Below are positions 45,912 through 55,658 of a stretch of DNA of 64,000 bases, in pieces. Origin of the DNA: Aspidiotus rigidus. Taxonomy: Eukaryota; Arthropoda; Insecta; Hemiptera; Diaspididae. The notes beneath the pieces are model-generated. The model was given only the letters and a program-made list of their open reading frames with translations, was not told the DNA's origin and did not search any database. The position numbers were made by a program, and so were the translations under genes. The stretch's first letter is position 1. Each line of letters opens with the position of its first letter. The stretch lies in the NCBI GenBank assembly GCA_035079385.1, contig JAVHKY010000012.1:6972501-7036500 (forward strand), written 5' to 3'.

Positions 45912-46165
45912 CGATTAATATTAATAATAAAATTAATATAATGATAAATTTTTTTTTTTAATTTTTGAAGAAATTTTTTTTAAAAATATTATATAATTAA
46001 TTTTTTTATATTTAAATTTAAATATTAGATTAATAAAAATTATTATTTCTGGTAAATAAATATATAATTTTTTTATTTTAATATAAAATAAATAATTTAT
46101 TATTAAAATTGTAATAATAAAAATTGTTATTGAAATTTGAATTAATAAAATTATTATTAAAATAA
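45912..46165. other. Very AT-rich insert, possible second NUMT
   Basis: About 250 bp of over 90% A+T splits one repeat unit of the foldback arm: CAGAATCGA on the left and AGAAAAACTTTGAAGA on the right are contiguous in neighbouring units. Composition matches the cox3 insert at 17455-18315. The minus strand has a hydrophobic Ile/Leu-rich frame, but I cannot name a gene. Confidence 0.45.
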
Positions 46166-46725
46166 GAAAAACTTTGAAGATTGGGCGGTTTCATCATTTT
46201 GGGGAAATTTTGACCCTTTTTGGGCCCATGAACCCATTTTGGTGCATCGCAGAATTTTTTGAACAATTTTATTCATATTCAGTGCTAAATTTCATCTCAG
46301 AATCGAGAAAAACTTCGAAGATTAGGCGGTTTTATTATTTTGGGGAAATTTTGACCCTTTTTGGACCCATTAACCCATTTCGGTGCTTCGAAGAATTTTT
46401 TAACAATTTTTTTTCAGATTCAGCGCTAAATTTTACTGTAGGATAGAGAAACACTTTGAAAATTACGCGATTCTTTCAATCATGGAAGATTGTTTATCGA
46501 TAATTCACAACTTTGGTAACCCCTGCTCAAAAATTTCAGCACATTTTGGTCCATAACTCGGCTCAGAAAAGTCGTAGAAACTTCGGATATGGCGCAAATT
46601 AAAGATGAAGTTGAGATACAAATTTCGTAGGTTTGAAGTATACATCTAAAGTTTTGCGTTTTCGCGCTACAACAGATTTCGCGCAAACTCCCATTTAACT
46701 GGTAACATCTGTCTGGTCCACCCTG

Positions 46726-46970
46726 TATACGATAGCTCGAGAGTCGACATTTTTATAAGTCCCTCTCCTATCATATATAGCTCGAGAGTTGAAATTTTTC
46801 CAAGTCCCCCTCCTATCATATATAACTCGAGTGTTTGAAGTTTTCCCAAGTCACCTTCCTATCATTATATGGTTCGAGAGTCGAAATTATTCCAAGTTTT
46901 TTGTTGGACGGCGCACAGCAAATTTCTCAAGAAGTTCCCCATAAAACAGGTTCCCTGTTAACACAGAGTT
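46726..46970. repeat. Composite repeat copy
   Basis: Four 45 bp units (CCAAGTCCCCCTCCTATCAT type) followed by GACGGCGCACAGCAAATTTC and CATAAAACAGGTTCCCTG. It is the right flank of the foldback element's target. Confidence 0.85.
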
Positions 46971-47013
46971 TCTCAAGCCAGTAAGTCATATTTATATACA
47001 TTTTTTGTACACA

Positions 47014-47134
47014 TTATGGGCGGGTTTAACAATCCCAAGTTAGTCGCTAACAGCTGTTAGCTCCATTTCCATATGGGACAATGCAGCTAACAGGGCGGTT
47101 AGCGACTAACTTGGGATTGTAAAACCCGCCCTAA
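47014..47134. mobile_element. Short inverted-repeat element (MITE-like)
   Basis: Inverted ends GGGCGGGTTTAACAATCCCA / TGGGATTGTAAAACCCGCCC continue through AGTTAGTCGCTAAC, giving arms of about 35 bp around a 40-45 bp centre. Ends lie next to TTA and TAA. No coding. Confidence 0.7.
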
Positions 47135-47172
47135 GGGATGTTAGGTCAATGTTTTTACAATTTCTTCAACAG

Positions 47173-47337
47173 AACGAAGTTGAGTCTCCCGCTTTCACCT
47201 CGAGCGTAAGTATTTCAAAGTCGAAAACCGCAAAAATGCAGCCGTGCCCTGTATGTTTGATTGAAAATAATTTCATACTGTGGTCTCGAAGCCACTTTTC
47301 GGCACACAGGTGGCAACGAACTCCAACTAAGGTCTGA
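47173..47337 (+). CDS. Possible host gene exon 3
   Basis: An acceptor preceded by a pyrimidine stretch (TTTCTTCAACAG, ending 47172) opens a phase-0 frame, matching the phase in which exon 2 ends. The frame begins NEVESPAFTSS and could run to a TGA at 47335-47337, adding MQPCPVCLIENN with two further cysteines. Alternatively a perfect GTAAGT donor at 47206 would make this a 33 bp micro-exon with further exons downstream. I cannot decide between the two. No polyadenylation signal is obvious directly after the stop. Confidence 0.35.
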   Translation, partial: NEVESPAFTSSVSISKSKTAKMQPCPVCLIENNFILWSRSHFSAHRWQRTPTKV

Positions 47338-47339
47338 AC

Positions 47340-48640
47340 TAATATTTTCTCGTCATAAAATAACAATCAATGTACAGAAATACGTCTTCAACAATGAGAG
47401 GAGAGAGTGGTCCTCCTGAAGTGCATTACGATTGCATGCGAAATGTCACGTTCGTGCCTCCATTTATCCAATCTGTCGCGTTATTATTTACGTATGAAAT
47501 TTATTTACCAGTTCGAACCATAATATTGTTCTACGTACTCGATCCGGATGTGAAGAATACAAGCTGACAGACATCTTCGAACGCCATATCGTAGCTCGGT
47601 TTCTATTCGTACTCTAATCAAATATCGTACCTAGATATTCTTTTGTACTAGACTTTAACGTGTACATACTCGTTAACACGAGTACGGACATAAGACGTTT
47701 GTTGCTTGATTACGATGGCACGCAAATTGTAAATGAATACCTACCTACCTACAATACTTTCTCACGAGTTTCATTTTCAATTCAGCGAGTAAATGATTCA
47801 CAACGAGTCGTCAATGGTATGAAGCTTCATTAATGTGATAAACATGAACTTGTATGCGTTCGTGTCTGGCTGAACCGTGTGCTTTTTGGTTTACGCCGTA
47901 AAAGCTTCAGACAAAATCAAATTGAAGAACAACCCTCGTTCGGTATCTTTCTCTCTTCTTAATTTCGAGCGCTCTTTCGAAAAATCGTAATTTACTTGAC
48001 GTGAACACGATGTGATTATAAGTTCTAATACGAATGTTTTAGTACTCGCATAGGTACCTATAGTATAAGTTATACGTTCCGCTGTATGCATAACATTATT
48101 CGTCACTCATGCGAAATAAGGTGTATGCACAGTAGAGTAATATTAGTGGGTTCTATAATATAATGTCATATACCAGAGTACGAAATAGGTTAGCGAGACC
48201 GACTATTCGTCTTCCTTAACAGAATAATATGAGATTGTGATACTGACATTATTCTAACGTAACCACACTGTATAACCATAAATGCTACGTACAAATAACC
48301 ATACGAAGCACCTATTCTGCGCTTTGCGAATCAGCAAAATTCCTAATTTGACTGCGATAATTGTAAGAAAATTAATTGGACCGTCGCAGAGTACAAGAAA
48401 TATGTTTTTCGCTGATGGTAATACAAATCACACAATATTAAGAGAATCTCAGTTATCCTTATGGGCTCAAAGATTAAGAAAACGAGAAATAAATTAACAT
48501 TCGCCTATGTATTTGTTAGAGGGTGTCTACCGGTCAAGTAAATCAAGTAAAAGTCAAGTGTTTTCATTTAACAGTCAAATAAAAATGACGAAAAATTTTG
48601 AAAACAAAAATTAGGATGCCGTTACAAGTTTTGCAACGGC
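47340..48640. other. Unassigned stretch
   Basis: No repeat, domain or splice-bounded frame recognised. If the host gene continues past exon 3, further exons could lie here. Confidence 0.35.
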
Positions 48641-48900
48641 GGGTGGAGAACCCGCAAAATCCGTATTCTACTACGGAAGGTCTATCAAAAAGTAGAATAT
48701 ATAGAAAATCCTATCTTAGGGTATAACTCGAGAGTGGACATTTTTTCAAGTCCCCCTCCTATCATACATAGCTCTAAGGTCAAAATTATTCCAAGTCCCT
48801 CTCCTATCTTATATAGCTCGAGAGTTGAACTTTTTTCAAGGTCCCCCCCCCCCTCTCCATGACGTCATCAACCTTGGGCCGCTCGCGGACGAAAATTTTC
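48640..48900. repeat. Composite repeat with GTTGCAACGG/GAACCCGC head
   Basis: The head GTTTTGCAACGGCGGGTGGA followed by GAACCCGC precedes three 45 bp units and a TGACGTCATCA. The same head precedes the array at 58770. Confidence 0.65.
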
Positions 48901-49062
48901 TGAAAGTAAAGAAAATAGAAAACAGTATTTTTAGCCAGTGTGGCTTTTTTTTTTTTCTTGTTTGTTGACTCCTTTACTTTGAAAAAAGGACAAGTAAAAG
49001 TCGAATATTTTCAGAATTTTCTTTCAGTAGACACCCTGTTGTAGAAGAAGTTACATTCTAAA

Positions 49063-49380
49063 AAATCAGGAGACATTAGCAAACGTTGTGGCTGATTTAG
49101 CAGTAAATATCGGCTCTGGTGTGAATACCCAGAAAAAATAAGCCGGAATGGTCCGTAATACTCTCCTTCCTTGCATAAGTGATGCAGGGAATGCATTGAT
49201 CAAAGGTCTGAGGAGGAAGATTAGGGAGGAGAGGTTGGTTACTACTAAAGCTGAAAAAAAGATAATGGCATCGTAGTTATGAAAAAGTCTTCCAACGTCT
49301 TCAAAGGCTACGATGTGCTTCGCCAATGAGGGGCTGAGGAGAACCCCCTTTTCAATTGGGGACAAATAACTGGCCCAGTA
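49063..49380 (+). pseudogene. Isolated PLE fragment, N-terminal middle part
   Basis: Plus strand: ETLANVVADLAVNIGSGVNT, a stop, MVRNTLLPCISDAGNALIKG, LRRKIREERLVTTKAEKK, then shifts and ends at the edge of PLE D. It matches the segment following LLEKGLKF in the other PLEs. It is in the opposite direction to the long copy of D and may be an older insertion that D landed in. Confidence 0.8.
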
Positions 49381-49471
49381 AAATAGAATTTTCAGCAGTA
49401 ACGCCAGAATACTCAAAGAGTAGAGTAAACGAGAAACTAATTACAAAGACCGCAGATATAAAGGAGAAGAT

Positions 49472-49504
49472 GCGAGATCTTTCGGTTAACAAACCATCAT
49501 CGGG
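49472..49504 (-). ncRNA. Hammerhead-like motif, PLE D
   Basis: Minus strand: CCGATGA, stem II GGTT-TGTT-AACC, GAAA, palindromic GATC, UC-G. The first box differs from CUGAUGA by one base, the closest match to the hammerhead core in this window. Confidence 0.5.
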
Positions 49505-49560
49505 CAAAGTTAGAACGCCACTGACCCAGATACGACTCATAAAACAGAATACCAACGAGA

Positions 49561-51012
49561 TCAGGATTGAACGAGCGAGCCCTCGCCAAACTCGTAGACC
49601 AATTCAACTAAACCTTCGTCGGGAAAATACCTGTTGAGTACGGTAACATCGTCACTGTTCAGATGACGCACTATTTCGATGTTTTCCAACGCAACGCGCT
49701 TGAAGTAAGAATTCTCCTTGTGGAGAAGGGTAGACGAACCTTCCTTGAAACTATGACCACTGGAGACAAGGTGGTTCGCAAAGGCCGAATCACCCAAATT
49801 ACCTTTCTTCCAGGCCTTAAGGTGCTCCTGTACTCGAATTCCAAGCTGGCGACCCGTCTCGCCTATGTATACGCCGTTACAATCCTTGCACTCCAATTTG
49901 TACACCCCGCTCCTCTCCCCCCGCGGGATGGGGTCCTTTAGCCTAACAAACAAACCCTTCACGGTAGTGAGGTTATAAAAAGCAGGCTTGAAGCCAAAGG
50001 GGCAGAGGACACGAGTCAGCTTGGATGAAAACTCACCCAAAAACGGGAGCTTGATCCAACGTAATCTCTTATTATTATTACCACTCAGATCGCGTGGGAG
50101 GGAAGTGGTAGAATCAAGGCTTTTCCTCGTAAGTTTTTTACGGACCATACGGTCAATGTCCAAGTTGACCTCATTCACAGCGGCCAAGTGCTTAATGGTC
50201 GCCAGCTCCTTTTGGAAAGCTGGTTGACTTAGCGGAGTGCTAGTCAGTCGATGAATATAACTATTGAAGGCAGCGATCTTATGAGAAAATGGACAGGAGA
50301 ACGATCCGTGGACAACTGAATCGGTCGAAGTATCCTTCCTGAATATCGCAAATTCATGGTCCCCATCTCTATCAGAGATAGTGAGATCCAGAAAGTTTAT
50401 GGAAGAACCTCCAATTTCTGTAGTGAATTTTATGGAGGGATACATTTTATTCAGATACTGAAGAAACTCACCAAGGAGCTCTTGAGGACCGGTCCACGCA
50501 CATAATATATCGTCCACATATCGGTGCCAGTAATGGATGTGACTCAGTAGCACTTGGCCAGAGGAAAACAAGTCAACCTCAAATCTGGACATAAATATCT
50601 CGGAAACGCGAGAGCCCAAAGAAGAGTCGATGGGGATGCCTACCTCCTCAGGGAACTCGTAAAATTTCCCATTGAACTTACAGAAGTTAGGGGACCAGCA
50701 CGCATTAAGGAGGCCAAAAAATTCCTGTATCTCGTTATGAGGAATGTTGGACTTTACAAGTAGGTCACCCATATACTGCATAGTATGGGCCTTTGGTATG
50801 TTGGGAAAGAGGCCGGCTACATCAAATGAGTAGAGGCTAGTACCCGGAGGCAAGGTAACATTTTTGAGCCTCTCGGCCAGAGAAACCGAATTTTTAACGG
50901 AGTAGGGGGACTCGTACTCGATTCGAGACTTGAACCAACGATCCAAGAACTTGGCCAGAAAATAGGCAGGGGAAGAGACGTAGGACACGACAGGCCGCAT
51001 AGGAGTATTCAT
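49561..51012 (-). CDS. PLE D reverse transcriptase plus GIY-YIG endonuclease
   Basis: Intact 483-codon frame. MRPVVSYVSSPAYFLAKFLD, YSFDVAGLFPNIPKA (motif A), VGIPIDSSLGSRVSEIFM (motif B altered: GSPLGS reads DSSLGS), HRYVDDILCAWTG (motif C intact), INFLDLTISDRDG. Linker RLRWIKLPFLGEFSSKLTRV. Endonuclease GVYKLECKDCNGVYIGETGR, RVQEHLKAWKKGNLGDSAFA, NHLVSSGHSF, ALENIEIVRHLN. The motif B change may impair RT activity. Confidence 0.92.
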   Translation of the reverse strand: MNTPMRPVVSYVSSPAYFLAKFLDRWFKSRIEYESPYSVKNSVSLAERLKNVTLPPGTSLYSFDVAGLFPNIPKAHTMQYMGDLLVKSNIPHNEIQEFFGLLNACWSPNFCKFNGKFYEFPEEVGIPIDSSLGSRVSEIFMSRFEVDLFSSGQVLLSHIHYWHRYVDDILCAWTGPQELLGEFLQYLNKMYPSIKFTTEIGGSSINFLDLTISDRDGDHEFAIFRKDTSTDSVVHGSFSCPFSHKIAAFNSYIHRLTSTPLSQPAFQKELATIKHLAAVNEVNLDIDRMVRKKLTRKSLDSTTSLPRDLSGNNNKRLRWIKLPFLGEFSSKLTRVLCPFGFKPAFYNLTTVKGLFVRLKDPIPRGERSGVYKLECKDCNGVYIGETGRQLGIRVQEHLKAWKKGNLGDSAFANHLVSSGHSFKEGSSTLLHKENSYFKRVALENIEIVRHLNSDDVTVLNRYFPDEGLVELVYEFGEGSLVQS

Positions 51013-51687
51013 CTAATGAACTTTTGGCAACCCATAGAGGAGGGGGGGAACAGGGTTAGGTACGAGCAGGGCTTTTTTGAGCGAAGAACTTTTTATGATA
51101 AACTCACTCCCGTTCACAACTTTCCTAACCTCTTTGACGTAGTTAGGAAAGTTAAAAGAGCTATTTTCAATAGCTCCACATTGAGTGAGAACTTCTTGAA
51201 CCTTGGAAACGTAGGAGGATTTCTCCAGGACTACGATCGCGTTACCCTTTCGGCTTTAGTAAGGATTAACCCCTGGTCCCTGACCTTCCTCCTCAGATTA
51301 TCTGTCACCTCACATGCTTGATTGTTTATACGAGGGAGGGGGGTGTCGCGGACTAGTTCAGCGCAAGCTGATTGAATATTCACGACGGGACCAATTTTTA
51401 TGGTCAGCTCGGCAACGACATTAGCAAGAGTTTCATTTTTAGGAAGGGGAGGTAGGTCAAATTTTAGACCCTTCTCCAACAAATACGTTTCATCTTGCGA
51501 GGATTGCGTCTGGGTGTAATTAATAATGCGGGGCTGGAAATTTTGAACAACACCATTATTAGCACAAATATTTTTGAGGGCAATAGCCTTGGAGTTCAAA
51601 AGGGAGGAAATTTTCTTTTCTTTTTTGGCTTTGAGCTCAACCTCAAAATCCCAGCAATCCTCATTAACTTTCCGAATAAACCGATCG
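51013..51687 (-). pseudogene. PLE D N-terminal region, frameshifted and truncated
   Basis: 51687-51231 encodes IRKVNEDCWDFEVELKAKKE, FQPRIINYTQTQSSQDETYL, LLEKGLKFDLPP and LILTKAERV. After a shift near 51240 coding continues in another frame to the RT start at 51012 (VVLEKSSYVSKVQEVLTQCG, VRKVVNGSEFIIKSS). The first ~120 residues of the family are missing at the dimer junction. Confidence 0.85.
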
Positions 51688-51689
51688 AT

Positions 51690-52436
51690 TTCTGTCCATT
51701 TTCTCATAAGATCGCTGCCTTCAATAGTTAAATTCATCGACCGACTAGCATTCCGTTAAGTCAACTAGCTTTCCAAAAGGAGCTGGCGACCATTAAGCAC
51801 TTGGCCGCTGTGGATGAGGTCAACTTGGACATTGACCGTATGGTCCGTAAAAAACTTACGAGGAAGGGCCTTGATTCTACCACTTCCCTCCCCCGCGATC
51901 TGAGTGGTAATAATAATAAGAGATTACGTTGGATCAAGCTCCCGTTTTTGGGTGAGTTTTCATCCAAGCTGACTCGTGTCCTCCGCCCCTTTGGCTTCAG
52001 GCCTGCTTTTTATAACCTCGCTACCGTGAAGGGTTTGTTTGTTAGGCTAAAGGACCCCATCTCGCGGGGGGAGAGGAGCGGGGTGTACAAATTGGAGTGC
52101 AAGGATTGTAACGGCGTATATATAGGCGAGACGGGTCGCCAGCTTGGAATTCGAGTAGAGGAGCACCTTAAGGCCTGGAAGAAAGGTAATTTGGGTGATT
52201 CGGCCTTTGCGGACCACCTTGTCTCCAGTGGTCATAGTTTCAAGGAAGGTTCGGCTACCCTTCTCCACAAGGAGAATTCTTACTTCAAGCGCGTTGCGTT
52301 GGAAAATATCGAAATAGTGCGTCATCTGAACAGTGACGATGTTACCGTACTCAACAGGTATTTTCCCGACGAAGGTTTAGTTGAATTGGTCTACGAGTTT
52401 GAGTCACCTCGCGAGGGCTCGCTCGTTCAATCCTGA
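51690..52436 (+). pseudogene. PLE D inverted partial copy: linker plus GIY-YIG endonuclease
   Basis: The plus-strand frame starts in the FCPFSHKIAAFNS segment (with an early stop near 51730) and is open from 51801 to 52436: VNLDIDRMVRKKLTRKGLDS, RLRWIKLPFLGEFSSKLTRV, GVYKLECKDCNGVYIGETGR, AFADHLVSSGHSF, ALENIEIVRHLN. It lacks RT. Only scattered differences from the minus-strand copy. Confidence 0.9.
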
Positions 52437-52492
52437 TCTCGTTGGTATTCTGTTTTATGAGTCGTATCTGGGTCAGTCGCGTTCTAACTTTG

Positions 52493-52524
52493 CCCGATGA
52501 TGGTTTGTTAACCGAAAAATCTCG
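52493..52524 (+). ncRNA. Hammerhead-like motif, PLE D inverted copy
   Basis: Plus strand: CCGATGA, GGTT/AACC, GAAA, then AATC-UC-G, where the palindromic GATC of the partner copy is changed. Confidence 0.45.
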
Positions 52525-52592
52525 CATCTTCTCCTTTATATCTGCGGTCTTTGTAATTAATTTCTCGTTTACTCTACACTTTGAGTATTCTG

Positions 52593-53450
52593 TCATTGCT
52601 CCTTTCAAATTAAAAATTTCCATATTTTTCAAATTTTGCGAAAAATACGTAAAAATAACGGTTTTTCTTCTCTAGACCAAATACATTGTTCAGGATTAAA
52701 TTTTCAGTACAATATTCGAGTAATGGAGTTCAAATGTGAGATTTTAACGTATATATGAACTCTCTACGTCGACGTGGAGGGAAACAGAAGGTATCGCAAG
52801 TTGCCTAATTTCGAGGATTTTTCATGTTTTTCACAAGTTTTTTGAATATTTCTATCTTTTTACATAATGTGAGTGATTTTGAAGCATTAAAAATTGCAGA
52901 TATGGTGACTGGAAACTTCAAACAATCAAGCTATATGTCTTTGAGCCTTCCGCTCCATCTTGGTTGGCATTTAAAGCGTCACATAATAGGTTTTTTACGA
53001 AACATATATTCGACAAATCCTCAGTATTGAGGTAGATTTTAAAATTTCCATGATAATAACCTTTCCTTAAAACAATGACCTCTTGTGGAGATATAATACT
53101 ATACTGACGCGAGATCCTTACGGACATTGACGGTAGAATTTTTGAATAAAAAAAAAATTGACTTCTTTCGTTCAAATTTTGATCTCATTCGTCATAAAAA
53201 GCACTTCTCTACAGTTACAACACGACTTGAAGGACTATTCGACAGCGAGAGCATTTCTGTATAGTCGATAAATTTGAATTTCATCGCAGTCGGTTGTCAT
53301 TGGACTCGTTAATACTTCCGCCGAACAGTTGTATTTATATACCCATATGTCTACTATCGTCTTTGAAGCAGCTTTGTCGGTCAGCATATATGCAGAGAAG
53401 CCTTTCACCGCCTACAGACAATGTAGCTGTCTGCAGCGATAACCGAGGAG
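52593..53450. other. Unassigned stretch
   Basis: No gene or repeat recognised; moderately AT-rich. Confidence 0.4.
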
Positions 53451-53454
53451 TTAG

Positions 53455-54010
53455 AGGGTATACACTCCAAAGAGCAAACAAAAGAAGAACTGCAAAAACT
53501 GCAAAAATTTGAAAACACAAGCGCTTTCGGCTAAACAGCCATTCTCAAGAGACGAAAAGCGACTGAACCCAACACCAATTCAAGAACAAGTAATGTTGAA
53601 GGAGATCATGACTGAACCAGCGAGTCATCAAAATGTGAATCATCCTCATAGACTTATTCAATCAATCCCTCCTCAGGAATATACCTGTTCAACACGGTAG
53701 TGACGAAAAATTTTGATTTCCTCCAGAGCTAACTGTTTGAAATATGAATTTTCCCTGTGGAGGAGAACTTCGGACCCCTCTTTGAAGCCATGACCACTTT
53801 TGATTAAGTGACCTACTTTTCTTTTTTCCAACGCTTTCCTATGTTCATTAACTCTAATTTGGAATTGACGGCTGGTCTTACCTATATGGTCACTGGGGCA
53901 ATCCCCACAAGCTACGCTATAAACCCCCCCCCCCCCCCCTCTCGCCCATCGGAGTAGGGTCTTTTAATTTTACCAATAAGCTGTAAAAAGCCGGCCGAAA
54001 ACCAAAGCGA
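53455..54010 (-). pseudogene. PLE E-type fragment: GIY-YIG end and terminal repeat
   Basis: Minus-strand C-terminal part of a PLE. Around a G/C homopolymer at 53925-53939 there is VYSVACGDCPSDHIGKTSRQ (YIG reads HIG), then NEHRKALEK, HLIKSGHGFKEGSEVLL and LALEEIKIF, ending in ESIDEDDSHFDDSLVQS-like sequence. The 3' side has the terminal repeat with ACTGCAAAAACTGCAAAAAT and the hairpin at 53516-53551. It carries several frame breaks. A sister copy lies at 55130-56155. Confidence 0.8.
53516..53551 (-). ncRNA. Hammerhead-like motif, PLE E type
   Basis: Minus strand: CTTGAGAATGGCT-GTTT-AGCC-GAAA-GCGC-UUG. Stem II GGCT/AGCC differs from PLE A's GGTT/AACC by a paired change at both sides. Confidence 0.45.
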
Positions 54011-54110
54011 CAAAAACCAAAGGGACGGAGGATATGGCTTTATCTCGGAGTACATGGCTTTATCTCGACTAATCGCGGATTCCCCACTAAATGTATAGAA
54101 AAAAGATGAC

Positions 54111-54240
54111 TAGTGGACACAGCTATAGAGTAGAATGAAAAAAATAAATATAAAAAGGGTATTTCGGGTTTGCGCACATGACCGTTGGCCGTGTATTAGT
54201 ATCAACAATTGTGAACACACACTGATACTTGCAAAATCAG
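54111..54240 (+). repeat. Partial direct copy of the 54465-54600 repeat
   Basis: Shares GTGGACACAGCT, GGGTTTGCGCACATGACCGT and TGGCCGTGTATTA with 54465-54545. Confidence 0.75.
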
Positions 54241-54492
54241 GTATGAAACAAAAAGAGAAGGGAAGAGAATCTGGAAACGCACATAGCATTCATAGGCTAC
54301 AAAAAAGCCTATCACAGTCACCCGCAGGAAGCTTTGTGAAATCCTTGTGGAACACAATTCACTGAATCAACTACTGAAAGCTATAGAAGCAATGTATGAA
54401 AACAAGAAATTCCAGATCAGAATGAAAATACATACCTCAAAGTTCATAAACACTATAGTGGACACAGCTAGTGTAGAGTGAAGAAAAAAAAT

Positions 54493-55071
54493 AAAAAGGG
54501 TATAGTTCGGGTTTGCGCACATGACCGTTGGCCGTGTATTAAGCATCATTCATAACTGTGTACACACAGCGATGCTTGCGAAATCCGGCAGAAACGAATC
54601 GAAATCACTCTCCGTTACCTCAAGATAACAAAGTGTAAACGTGATTTCGGGATCCTTACGGGATCCAGTCGTGCGGTAGTTGAGTGCGCTAGCCGGCAGA
54701 CCCCACTGAAAACGAAAGAGAAACATTGTATATATAGTGAAGAAGAATGAATTTTCAAGCTGCGCGAGTTTTCAAAACTACTTGAAATAGTTCTATCTTC
54801 GCTTTTTCTGTTCATAATGCGTCATTCTGCACAAGTCGTCGGAGCTAATGTATTTTCGAAGTTTTTAGTGAAGAAAAGTAATTTTTTCCACAATCAGCCT
54901 TTAAAAATAGGAAATAAACGAAACCAATTTCGCAGCTCGTGAATGATAAGCCAGTTGTTAGGTGACATTACTATTACTACTATTTGCATTATGAACTTTC
55001 GTGTAGTGTCGCTGTTGTTGGTGTGAAGCAAGTGAATAATTTCGTTTGGCCATAAGGTGCTGCTAATAAAA
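54493..55071. repeat. Left arm of a long-range inverted repeat
   Basis: About 580 bp, recurring in reverse complement at 62912-63487 with few differences (for example TTGCGCACATGACCGTTGGC and AGCACCTTATGGCCAAACG). It contains GTAGTTGAGTGCGCTAGCC, which faintly resembles a tRNA A-box region, so a SINE component is possible. The two arms enclose PLE E, PLE F and PLE G copy 2. Confidence 0.85.
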
Positions 55072-55246
55072 TCAATCATACTATGGAATCAATACTTTTT
55101 TATAAGGTGAGGTTATCCATTAGTGGATATACTCCGAAGAGTAAATGAAAGAAACACTGCAAAAACTGGAAAATTTGAAAACACACGAGCACTTTTTCTC
55201 AAGAGATGGAAAGCAACTAAACCCAATAACCAACAAGAACAAGTAA

Positions 55247-55655
55247 GGGGGCGTCCATAAATTACGTGAGGCATTTTTGGGGGGAGGGGGTCCAGCCAAG
55301 TCTCACCAGAACTCACGTGAGGGGGAGGAGGGGTGCCGACAAATCTCACGTAATTTTTTCCTCATACAAATACATTCTAAAATATTGCTAAACTGGCTTA
55401 AATTTAATAAAAACTAGTCCTTTTTGAATAGGTATAAAATGTGATCAAGAAAATTACGTTTTTTTAATAGATAAACGCAATTAAGCACAGATAAACGTAT
55501 TTAAAGCAAAAATGCACATTTCGGAAAATCTCACGCGTGATAAGAGGGGGAGGGAGGGGGTCAAGGCAAATCTCACAATATCTCACCAAGGGGGGAGGGG
55601 GGGAGGTGGGTCGAAAAATCACAAAAATCGCCTCACGTAATTTATGGACGCCCCC
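55247..55655. mobile_element. 409 bp inverted-repeat DNA element with TAA duplication
   Basis: Ends GGGGGCGTCCATAAATTACG and its complement, TIR about 25 bp. TAA is duplicated (55244-55246, 55656-55658). The sister PLE copy at 53590-53610 shows the empty site (AAGTAATGTTGAAGGAGA), which confirms the boundaries. The interior is G-rich with CTCACG motifs and non-coding. A 3 bp TWA target suits PIF/Harbinger-like elements, but that is only inference. Confidence 0.88.
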
Positions 55656-55658
55656 TAA

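Larger units (their letters stand above)
40875..46725. mobile_element. Large foldback element with long inverted arms
   Basis: Termini: CAGGGTAGGGCAGAAAGATG on the left, and CAGGGTGGACCAGACAGATG as reverse complement on the right. Both continue into CCAGTTAAATGGGAGTTTGC. Flanking TATA on both sides (40871-40874, 46726-46729) sits inside a 45 bp unit, so a TA or TATA duplication is likely. Arms of about 0.8 kb (40875-41690 and 45640-46725) contain inverted copies of a 120-135 bp repeat. The middle holds another degenerate repeat (41700-42754), PLE C, and in the right arm an AT-rich insert. No transposase is seen. CA termini with a TA target would fit Tc1/mariner-type ends, but that is inference. 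Confidence 0.7.
28567..47172 (+). other. Putative intron 2 of the host gene
   Basis: About 18.6 kb between the exon 2 donor and the proposed exon 3 acceptor. It contains the 50 bp minisatellite, composite repeats, PLE G copy 1, two further minisatellites and the large foldback element with PLE C. 28567-30000, 31750-31980 and 34260-36440 hold nothing recognisable; the open frame near 35203 is hydrophobic and AT-rich and not supported. Confidence 0.35.
49405..52592 (-). mobile_element. Penelope-like element D, inverted dimer
   Basis: Long copy on the minus strand (about 51687 to 49405). A partial copy of the same 3' end is on the plus strand (about 51688-52592). Arms 49405-50310 and 51690-52592 are nearly identical reverse complements, both ending CAGAATACTCAAAG. 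I could not find a target site duplication next to these ends. Confidence 0.88.
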
